Source: Verrucomicrobiota bacterium
GTDB lineage: Bacteria; Verrucomicrobiota; Verrucomicrobiia; Chthoniobacterales; UBA10450
Direction of reading: 5' to 3'
DNA: 7,688 nt
Assembly: GCA_003218345.1 (NCBI GenBank)
Contig: QHNF01000017.1
Location: 1-7,688, forward strand
This document shows positions 1 to 5,795 of this stretch, piece by piece (within the stretch, counting starts at the first letter, position 1; each line of letters begins with the position of its first letter). The notes under the pieces are model-generated. The model did not search any database and had not been told where the DNA came from. It saw nothing but the letters and a program-made list of their open reading frames with translations. The position numbers and the translations under genes were made by a program.

Positions 1-1
1 A

Positions 2-1651
2 CGGGAGAGGGGGATCACGATCAAAGCGCATCCGGTGGCGATGCGTTACACCAGCAAGCAGGGCGAAACGTTTCGGCTAAACCTGCTCGACACCCCCGGA
101 CACGTCGATTTCGCCTATGAAGTTTCGCGGAGCCTTGCCGCATGTGAGGGCGCTCTGTTGGTTGTGGATGCGGCGCAAGGGGTAGAGGCGCAAACAGTGG
201 CGAATGTTCATCTCGCTCACAAGCAGGGGCTCACGATTGTTCCGGTCATTAACAAGATCGATCTGCCGAACGCCGATGTGGCCTCAGTGCATCGCCAGCT
301 GGAAGAAATTCTTGCGATCCCCGCAGAGGAAGCGATCGAAGCGAGCGCGAAGATGGGGATCGGGATAGAGGAAATTCTCGAGGCAATTGTGAAGCGCATT
401 CCAGCGCCGCAAGCACCAGCGGACCAGACGCTGCGCGCGCTTGTTTTTGATTCTGTCTTTGACGTTTATCGTGGCGTGGTCGGCTATGTGCGTGTTGTTT
501 CCGGGACGATGGAAGCGAACCATCCAATCACATTGATGAGCAACAATGCGCGCTATGAGATCAAGGAGGTCGGCGTGTTTACCCCGAAAATGCTCCTGCA
601 GCAAAAGTTAAATCCCGGTGACGTCGGTTATTTCATCGCAAACATCAAAACGACCGCCGATATCAAGATCGGCGACACCATCACCGACCAGCGGCACCCT
701 GCGCGTGAGCCGCTTCCCGGTTTTCAGGAAATTCATCCGATGGTGTTCAGCGGCATCTATCCGATCAATACCGGCGATTTCGAACATCTGAAGACCGCAA
801 TCGGGAAGCTGCGCCTGAATGATGCCGCCTTTGTCTATCAGCCGGAAAGTTCCGTCGCGCTCGGGTTTGGATTTCGTTGCGGATTTCTCGGTTTGCTCCA
901 CATGGAGATCATCCAGGAACGGCTCCGGCGGGAGTACAACATGGACATCATCGCGACGAGCCCAAGCGTGGTTTACGAAGTGCTGACTACGCGCGGAGAA
1001 AAACTATTGATCGATAACCCTGCTCACTTGCCCGACCCGACCGTGATCCAGGAGATTCGAGAACCGATTGTAAAGGCCTACGTGCTTTGCCCGAATGAAA
1101 ACATCGGTGACATCCTGCAATTAATTCAGGAGAAACGCGGTCAAATGGAACGCACCGAGTCACTCGATACGCGCCGGGTGATGTTACATTGTGAATTGCC
1201 ACTCAACGAAATCCTCGTCGATTTTAACGACAAAATTAAAAGCATCACGCGCGGTTACGGTTCGATGGATTACGAGCATGCCGGCTATCGCGCGGCGAAA
1301 TTGGTAAAACTGGACGTGCTCGTCAATGGTGAGCCGGTCGATGCGTTTTCCACAATCGTGCACAAAGATCGCGCGGAGGCGCGGGGACGCCAGTTGGCGG
1401 CGAAACTGAAGGAAGTAATCCCGCGGCAGCTTTACCAGGTGGCAATTCAGGCGGCTATTGGTGGAAAAATTATTGCGCGCGAGAGTGTTTCGGCATTGCG
1501 AAAAAATGTAACCGCGAAATGCTACGGCGGCGATATCACGCGCAAGCGGAAATTGCTTGAGAAACAAAAGGAAGGAAAAAAACGAATGAAAAGCATAGGG
1601 AAGATCAACATTCCTCAGGAGGCGTTCATTGAGGTGCTCAAAGCGCAATGA
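2..1651 (+). CDS. lepA: Elongation factor 4 (LepA), 5' end cut off by the window
   Basis: Ribosome-associated translational GTPase, in the family known for back-translocating or remodelling stalled ribosomes. The reading frame is open from base 2 and reads RERGITIKA, the switch I (G2) region of LepA, so the gene starts upstream; the GTG at 35 is an internal Val codon. About 50 residues, including the P-loop (G1), are missing. Visible GTPase motifs are DTPGH (G3, bases 89-103), NKID (G4, 251-262) and SAK (G5, 344-352). Next come the beta-barrel domain and the EF-G-like segment GFRCGFLGLLHMEIIQERL. The LepA-specific C-terminal domain follows, with KCYGGDITRKRKLL and KEGKKRMK near bases 1517-1590. 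The 549 codons seen plus about 50 match the usual length of about 600. It precedes lepB, as in the classical lepA-lepB operon, although a repeat separates the two here. Identification is very secure. Confidence 0.97.
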   Translation, partial: RERGITIKAHPVAMRYTSKQGETFRLNLLDTPGHVDFAYEVSRSLAACEGALLVVDAAQGVEAQTVANVHLAHKQGLTIVPVINKIDLPNADVASVHRQLEEILAIPAEEAIEASAKMGIGIEEILEAIVKRIPAPQAPADQTLRALVFDSVFDVYRGVVGYVRVVSGTMEANHPITLMSNNARYEIKEVGVFTPKMLLQQKLNPGDVGYFIANIKTTADIKIGDTITDQRHPAREPLPGFQEIHPMVFSGIYPINTGDFEHLKTAIGKLRLNDAAFVYQPESSVALGFGFRCGFLGLLHMEIIQERLRREYNMDIIATSPSVVYEVLTTRGEKLLIDNPAHLPDPTVIQEIREPIVKAYVLCPNENIGDILQLIQEKRGQMERTESLDTRRVMLHCELPLNEILVDFNDKIKSITRGYGSMDYEHAGYRAAKLVKLDVLVNGEPVDAFSTIVHKDRAEARGRQLAAKLKEVIPRQLYQVAIQAAIGGKIIARESVSALRKNVTAKCYGGDITRKRKLLEKQKEGKKRMKSIGKINIPQEAFIEVLKAQ

Positions 1652-1655
1652 TTTT

Positions 1656-1740
1656 TGTCATGTCAAGCGAAGTCGAGACATCTCTGAATGTTTTCGTTCT
1701 AGAAATAATTAGAGATTCCTCGACTTCGCTCGGAATGACA
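1656..1740. repeat. Two-armed inverted repeat between lepA and lepB
   Basis: Two 30-base arms, 1656-1685 and 1711-1740, are inverted copies of each other. They match at 25 of 30 positions around a 25-base AT-rich spacer (1686-1710). Each arm can also fold alone: ATGTC/GACAT (1660-1664 with 1677-1681) in the left arm, and ATTCC/GGAAT (in opposite orientation) in the right arm, both around a shared AGCGAAGTCGA core. Four of the five differences between the arms are paired changes that keep these small stems intact. The core, AGCGAAGTCGA flanked by short complementary words and ending in ATCTC, resembles an interspersed palindrome that I recall from many unrelated bacterial genomes; this is from memory and unchecked. 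It lacks a T-tract directly after the right arm, so it is not a canonical intrinsic terminator, though it may still reduce read-through from lepA to lepB. Confidence 0.85.
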
Positions 1741-1761
1741 GAAGGATAATTGATCTAGGTC

Positions 1762-2853
1762 ATGTTCACGCCACGTCACGTTAAACACAGCAGACTGCTT
1801 CTGCGGCACGCCCGCAAATATCTTCGCTACAAGGACGATCGGCTCAGTGGCCCGGATCGCGAACAAATCGTTGCTGGAATGAAGAGCCTCCGCGATGCGT
1901 TACATCAGAAACAGCGCGAGGGAATCCACAGCACGGCCGAGGCGCTTGATAAGACACTGCACAGGCTGACGCCGGTGACCTGGGAGTCGCATTGGCGAGA
2001 AAATTGCGAGGTGATCTTGGTGGCCATCGTCGTGGCGGTGGGCATCCGCTCCTATTTCCTGCAGCCGTTTAAAATTCCCACCGGCTCGATGCAGCCGACG
2101 TTAAACGGGATCATCGGTCACCTCAACACGGCACCGGCGCCAAATATTCTGCGACAGGTTAGTGAGTTCATTATTCTTGGCCGCAATTACATCAATGTGG
2201 TCGCCCGTGAAGATGATCAGGTTTTTGAAATCCAGCCAAAAAAAATCCTTTTCTTCTTCACTTTTTCACAACTGATCTGCCAAAAGCAAAAATTTCTAGT
2301 CTATGCCTCGCCCGAGACACTCAGTCATGATTTCAATGTTTTCCCCGGTCGCACGTATCGCCGCGGAGAAATTATTGCCAGAGGCTCAATCGACACAGGC
2401 GACCAGGTCTTTGTCGATAAGTTTAGCTACAACTTCGTTAAGCCGCATCGCGGCGATGTTTTCGTTTTCAGGACAAATCATATTCCAGGGATTCGGGAGG
2501 ATCCGGAAGCAGGCTCGCCATTTTACATTAAGCGGCTGGCCGGTCTGCCCGGGGACCATTTGCGCATCGACCCGCCACTTCTCTATGTGGATGGAAAGAA
2601 AGCGGAAGGCTATGGCTTTGCCCGGGTAATGGCGGCGAAGCCCCCTTATCGCGGTTATGCCCTGGGCCACGAATACCTGGCGCAACCAGATCGTTCATTC
2701 ACTGTGCCGCGAGATGGCTATTTTGCCTTGGGTGATAACAGTTACAACAGTTATGACAGCCGTTATTGGGGAGCAGTGCCGGATGCAAACCTCGTCGGGC
2801 GTGGTTTGTTTGTTTATTGGCCGTTTAATCGGCATTGGGGCTTGATTCGTTAG
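1762..2853 (+). CDS. lepB: Signal peptidase I with N-terminal extension and internal insertion
   Basis: Membrane-bound Ser/Lys protease that removes signal peptides from exported preproteins (family S26). Residues 1-80 form a charged, helical, presumably cytoplasmic extension. One membrane segment spans about 82-101. It is followed by box B, PTGSMQPTL, with catalytic Ser109. Box C is TGDQVFVDKF (212-221), box D is FYIKRLAGLPGD (254-265) with general-base Lys257, and box E is GDNS...SRYWG (324-337). All catalytic elements are present. About 100 residues separate Ser109 from box C, against about 35 in the E. coli enzyme. This insertion carries a hydrophobic run, ILFFFTFSQLIC (162-173), which could be a second membrane-contacting element. 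The ATG at 1762 has only a weak AGGT four bases upstream, plus a GAAGG at 1741-1745 that is too far away. No better start is visible. The family call is firm; the role of the insertion is unknown. Confidence 0.95.
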   Translation: MFTPRHVKHSRLLLRHARKYLRYKDDRLSGPDREQIVAGMKSLRDALHQKQREGIHSTAEALDKTLHRLTPVTWESHWRENCEVILVAIVVAVGIRSYFLQPFKIPTGSMQPTLNGIIGHLNTAPAPNILRQVSEFIILGRNYINVVAREDDQVFEIQPKKILFFFTFSQLICQKQKFLVYASPETLSHDFNVFPGRTYRRGEIIARGSIDTGDQVFVDKFSYNFVKPHRGDVFVFRTNHIPGIREDPEAGSPFYIKRLAGLPGDHLRIDPPLLYVDGKKAEGYGFARVMAAKPPYRGYALGHEYLAQPDRSFTVPRDGYFALGDNSYNSYDSRYWGAVPDANLVGRGLFVYWPFNRHWGLIR

Positions 2854-2869
2854 GCTCAATTTCTGCCGC

Positions 2870-4048
2870 ATGCTGTCGAGTCTCCCGCGTGTCTATCCCG
2901 TGCTGGGGCTTTGCGGGGGATATGCGCTGGTGATGTTTTTTAATCCGGTGCGGCATGCGCTCGGTGATGGTTTTCGCTGCATTGGACGCTATAAACGCAT
3001 CTGGATCAGTTTTGCCCTGCTCGGGTTCGGTTATTTCGTTTTCCAGTTTGTCACCTTCACGCCGATCCGAAACTGGGCCGATCTCGATCTAAACCAGATC
3101 ACTTCATTGCCGCGCTGGTATTGGCCGCGATTGGTAGAGGTGTGGAGGGAAACGCCATTACCAGCATTGGAAGGCGTCGCAGGAATTTTCGATAACGCGA
3201 CCACCACTTATCCACTCTCGGTGTTGGCCGCGGTGTTCATGCTCGTCAACTGGCGCGGACTGCACGGCGCGTTACTCCGGGCATTGTGGAAGCGCTACCG
3301 TTTCTGGGGTTATTTCACTTACTTGATTCTGCTGCTAAGCGCTTTGGCGTCGCTCTTGAAGCCGATTGTATTCTGGCGATTACCGGAGTGGAGCGGGCTA
3401 GTCCCGGCTGCCGGCCTCCTGCGGATCTCGGCGACACTGGATGCGACGGCATTCATTTTCGAGTACCTCCTGGGAGTTTATATCCAGGTGTATCTCATCA
3501 CCGTGTGCTTAGCCTGGATAAAGGGCGTTAGCTTTGAAGAAGGAGAATTGTTCCGATTCGCCATGCGGCGCTTCAGTTATGTGTTGGAATGGGCTGGTAT
3601 TGTCGTTGCGGTGAGCATGCTGATCGTCAGGTTGCCCCTTCTTCTTGCCTACTTCACGAAGGTTCCCGGCGTACTCGATTACCTGCCGATTGCGCGGGTG
3701 CTTATGAGCGGTTTGATCATCGCCTTTTGCTCTGTCCAAATCTCGCTGGCGCTCCACAATGAAACGTTAATCGAAGCGATGCGAGACCACAGCCAGTTCG
3801 TCCGGCAAAATGCAGGCCCGCTTGGGTGGTTCTTGGTTATTTGCGCGATCCATTTTTTCGGCATTATGACCTGCGACGCCATCGTGCGCAGCGCAATTGC
3901 CGATCGATTAGGCGCACTCTTCCTCTGGAAATTCAGTTTTGCTTGTCTCCGTGGAATCGTCACCGGCTGGCTGTTAGCCTCGTGGGTCTGTTTATTTCGC
4001 CAATGTGAAACCCGCCGCATTAACCAGGAGAAATGGATTCGGTATTAA
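2870..4048 (+). CDS. Polytopic membrane protein of unknown function
   Basis: I do not recognise this 392-residue protein. Hydrophobic segments lie at about 9-24, 44-64, 112-128, 146-164, 192-216, 240-262, 272-296, 318-337 and 355-376, so about nine membrane helices. A longer soluble loop at 65-111 is rich in Trp and Pro (RNWADLDL, PRWYWPRLVEVW). Basic clusters such as ALWKRYRF (138-145) and the tail CETRRINQEKWIRY mark probable cytoplasmic loops. It has no transporter signature, ATPase motif or catalytic motif that I can name. It starts 16 bases after the lepB stop, without a clear ribosome binding site, so co-transcription and perhaps coupled translation with lepB are likely. Its last codons overlap the longest possible reading frame of the next gene. 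It could be a lineage-specific envelope protein. The coding call is secure from length and composition. Confidence 0.88.
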   Translation: MLSSLPRVYPVLGLCGGYALVMFFNPVRHALGDGFRCIGRYKRIWISFALLGFGYFVFQFVTFTPIRNWADLDLNQITSLPRWYWPRLVEVWRETPLPALEGVAGIFDNATTTYPLSVLAAVFMLVNWRGLHGALLRALWKRYRFWGYFTYLILLLSALASLLKPIVFWRLPEWSGLVPAAGLLRISATLDATAFIFEYLLGVYIQVYLITVCLAWIKGVSFEEGELFRFAMRRFSYVLEWAGIVVAVSMLIVRLPLLLAYFTKVPGVLDYLPIARVLMSGLIIAFCSVQISLALHNETLIEAMRDHSQFVRQNAGPLGWFLVICAIHFFGIMTCDAIVRSAIADRLGALFLWKFSFACLRGIVTGWLLASWVCLFRQCETRRINQEKWIRY

Positions 4049-4077
4049 AAAGCCGGCTCGCAAAACGGCGAATGTGA
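4033..4077 (+). other. 14-codon mini-ORF spanning the gene junction
   Basis: This ATG-initiated reading frame encodes MDSVLKSRLAKRRM and ends in TGA at 4075-4077. AGGAG at 4026-4030 is the strongest Shine-Dalgarno-like word in the neighbourhood, but it sits only two bases before the ATG, closer than the usual 5-9. The mini-ORF overlaps the end of the upstream membrane-protein gene. Its TGA overlaps the GTG at 4074 that I prefer as the start of the following synthase (bases GTGA). It could be a leader that couples translation to the synthase, the true N-terminus separated by a frameshift, or chance. Nothing beyond position and spacing supports it as a peptide gene. Confidence 0.3.
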
Positions 4078-4922
4078 ATGCGACGACTATTACGCGCCAG
4101 AGCAAATCGAATCTAGCGCTGGCATTCATTTCGTTAGGCCGCGAGCGCAAACACGACATCACCGTTTTGTACGCGTTCTGCCGCGTGATCGACGACATTG
4201 CAGATTCCTCGGAACTAAGCGTGGCGGAGAAACGAGCGCGTCTGGCGAAATGGCGCCAGCTACTTCGCACCGCCGATCCGGACGAGCCGCTTCTTGCGCG
4301 GGACCTGAGAAGCTTGATCGAAAAATACTCGCTGCCGCCCGGCATGTTTGAGGAAATCATTGCCGGAGTAGAGATGGACTTGAGTATTACGCGATATCCC
4401 AACTTCGAAGAGCTACGCGTTTATTGCTATCGAGTCGCCAGTGCCGTTGGCCTGGTGAGCATTGAGATTTTTGGATATCGCAATCCGCGCTGTAAACAGT
4501 ATGCGATCGAGCTGGGGCTGGCTTTGCAAATGACCAATATCATCCGAGATGTGGGAAAAGATTTGGAGGATGATCGCATCTATCTTCCGCAGGAAGATCT
4601 GGCGCGGTTTAATTACTCCGAAACTGAGCTGCGAGAACGACAATATAACGATCGCTTCATTGGCCTAATGAAGTTCGAAGCAGCACGGGCTTGGGAGTTT
4701 TTCTCTCGTGCGACGGCAGCACTTCCATCCGAAGACAGCAAAGTAATGGCGCCTGCCGAAATTATGGGCTCGATTTATCGCGGCCTGCTTCACCGAATGG
4801 AGCTAGACAAATTTCGCGTTTTCGAAAAAGAATACCGTCTCAGCAAAATGGAGAAAGCAGGTCGGATCGCGGCGCAGCTACTCAAATCTTGGTTGAATTT
4901 GCCACCCCGAGCATCCGTCTGA
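4074..4922 (+). CDS. Squalene/phytoene synthase family protein
   Basis: Trans-isoprenyl diphosphate synthase that condenses two prenyl diphosphates head to head, either farnesyl to squalene-type C30 products or geranylgeranyl to phytoene. The first Asp-rich motif is YAFCRVIDDIAD (33-44, Asp40 and Asp44). The second is RDVGKD followed by DDRIYLP (158-172, Asp159 and Asp163). Both bind the Mg-diphosphates. The central segment YCYRVASAVGL (117-127) is also typical. At 282 residues it matches the HpnD/HpnC/CrtB size class. HpnD-like squalene formation is my preference, but no hpn or crt partner lies nearby, so the product is unproven and I give no symbol. The frame extends upstream to a GTG at 4005 (305 residues, 44 bases of overlap with the preceding gene), but those 23 residues look unlike family N-termini. 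I therefore prefer GTG 4074, 25 bases after the preceding stop. Neither start has a good ribosome binding site. Confidence 0.92.
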   Translation: MNATTITRQSKSNLALAFISLGRERKHDITVLYAFCRVIDDIADSSELSVAEKRARLAKWRQLLRTADPDEPLLARDLRSLIEKYSLPPGMFEEIIAGVEMDLSITRYPNFEELRVYCYRVASAVGLVSIEIFGYRNPRCKQYAIELGLALQMTNIIRDVGKDLEDDRIYLPQEDLARFNYSETELRERQYNDRFIGLMKFEAARAWEFFSRATAALPSEDSKVMAPAEIMGSIYRGLLHRMELDKFRVFEKEYRLSKMEKAGRIAAQLLKSWLNLPPRASV

Positions 4923-4956
4923 CCTCAGAGTTGCGAAACCTTAGCAAACACGAAAT

Positions 4957-5280
4957 ATGAAAACGAATTCTCTGAAAATTATTGCAGCAGTTGTGGCTGG
5001 GCTTTTTGTGCTCGGCACGACTGTTCACGCGCAAGGCCCGCTTGGTGCAGGGGCGGCGCACAACGTGATCGTCGGGAAGTCGATCACCAAAGTAGAGGCT
5101 GAAAAAAAATACCCGCCTTCCAAGGGAGGAGGATACCCAACGGGGGAACGAGATCCCCATGATCCCTCGGGTGTTGTCGCTAGCCCATACCCGCCGCATC
5201 AAAAGTTTGACTGCTCGAAAATTTCACATGGCGGGCTCGTGCTGGATGCGACAGCCAATAAAGTATTTGTCAGACCTTAA
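4957..5280 (+). CDS. Small secreted protein with GGL..D tail
   Basis: An exported 107-residue protein of unknown function. Residues 1-25 form a classical Sec signal peptide: basic MKTNSLK, a hydrophobic core IIAAVVAGLFVLG, and a signal peptidase I site VHA|Q. The mature part is about 82 residues, rich in Gly, Pro and Lys (YPPSKGGGYPTGERDPHDPSG), with a single cysteine (Cys86), so no internal disulphide. The last 32 residues (76-107), from SPY to the terminal FVRP, align with the end of the next gene's lipoprotein: SPY, Y/F-D, GGL, D, K/R, F and the final P are shared. It begins 34 bases after the synthase stop, without a strong ribosome binding site. The protein is probably periplasmic or envelope-associated. 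The coding call rests on the clean signal peptide and the shared tail. Confidence 0.85.
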   Translation: MKTNSLKIIAAVVAGLFVLGTTVHAQGPLGAGAAHNVIVGKSITKVEAEKKYPPSKGGGYPTGERDPHDPSGVVASPYPPHQKFDCSKISHGGLVLDATANKVFVRP

Positions 5281-5313
5281 TACATTGCAGCATCGAGCAT
5301 TTTGAAACTTAGT

Positions 5314-5347
5314 CGCGCAACCCTCTGCGGGGCTGCGCGGTTTAATT
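5314..5347 (+). terminator. GC-rich hairpin, possible weak intrinsic terminator
   Basis: CGCGCA (5314-5319) pairs with TGCGCG (5334-5339). CCC (5321-5323) pairs with GGG inside it, around a short TCTGC loop. The sequence after the stem is GTTTAATT, only three consecutive Ts, so termination would be partial. It lies 34 bases after the stop of the small secreted protein and just before the ribosome binding site of the lipoprotein gene. It could instead trim or protect the mRNA and set different expression levels for the two genes. Confidence 0.5.
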
Positions 5348-5355
5348 GCGGAAAC

Positions 5356-5360
5356 GAAGG
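5356..5360 (+). promoter_or_regulatory. Ribosome binding site deciding the lipoprotein start
   Basis: GAAGG lies six bases before the ATG at 5367. It favours that start over the in-frame TTG at 5346, which would add seven residues (MRKRRCI) ahead of a normal lipoprotein signal. Confidence 0.65.
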
Positions 5361-5366
5361 TGCATC

Positions 5367-5756
5367 ATGAGAGGGAATATTTCCGCAGTTGCTTTAGTCA
5401 TCACGTTATTTTCTTTAGTTCTTAGTTCGTGCGAAACCCCGGTTGGCCAGGGCGCAGGGTGGGGTGCTGCAACCGGCGCAATCATCGGTGGTGCTGCCAC
5501 TGGTCATGTTCGGGGCGCGGCAATTGGCGCCGCCGCAGGCGCCGCAGCTGGCGCATTATTCGGCGCTGCAATCGAGGAAGATCAAGCCGCGCGGTACGGC
5601 CCGCCCCCGCCTGGCGGTTTTCCATATGCGCGCTGGGCCGGAACGCCGGGCTTTTACTACAGTCCATACACCGGACGCGTTTATGATCTTCGGGGAGTTC
5701 CGCCTGGCGGATTGACTCGGGATGTTGATACCGGCCGACTTTTCCGAAAACCGTAA
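5367..5756 (+). CDS. Glycine-zipper lipoprotein
   Basis: A 129-residue envelope protein. Residues 1-21 form a lipoprotein signal peptide ending in the lipobox LSSC, so Cys22 should be lipidated and processed by signal peptidase II. Residues about 27-70 are a glycine zipper with repeated GxxxG spacing (GAATGAIIGGAATG, then GAAIGAAAGAAAGALFGAA), as in the YMGG and Rick_17kDa/SlyB-like groups, whose helices pack in or on the outer membrane. A Gly/Pro/aromatic linker follows (YGPPPPGGFPYARW). The C-terminal tail at 99-129 (SPYTGRVYD...GGLTRD...FRKP) resembles the end of the preceding secreted protein. The start at 5367 is chosen for its ribosome binding site and standard signal length. It probably anchors in the outer membrane, where a structural role is likely; the exact function is unknown. 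Confidence 0.88.
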   Translation: MRGNISAVALVITLFSLVLSSCETPVGQGAGWGAATGAIIGGAATGHVRGAAIGAAAGAAAGALFGAAIEEDQAARYGPPPPGGFPYARWAGTPGFYYSPYTGRVYDLRGVPPGGLTRDVDTGRLFRKP

Positions 5757-5795
5757 TCAACTTCGGCCTAATTCAAGATCTCGCATTAAAACAAA

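Noticed and set aside
1184..1648. A 154-residue minus-strand frame
   Set aside because: It is antisense to the highly conserved LepA C-terminal domain and its composition is implausible for a real protein.
1652..1740. The lepA-lepB inverted repeat taken as an intrinsic terminator
   Set aside because: The Ts lie before the structure on the plus strand and the sequence after it is GAAGGATAATTG, without a U-tract. A repeat-element explanation fits better.
5429..5715. Arg/Gly/Ala-rich alternative frames over the glycine-zipper gene
   Set aside because: Low-complexity GC-rich codons in the real gene create open frames in other phases; only the frame with signal peptide, lipobox and ribosome binding site is credible.
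5733..5768. GGCCGA/TCGGCC inverted repeat around the lipoprotein stop, considered as a terminator
   Set aside because: It is a six-base stem with a 24-base loop and no T-tract; this is weak enough to be chance.
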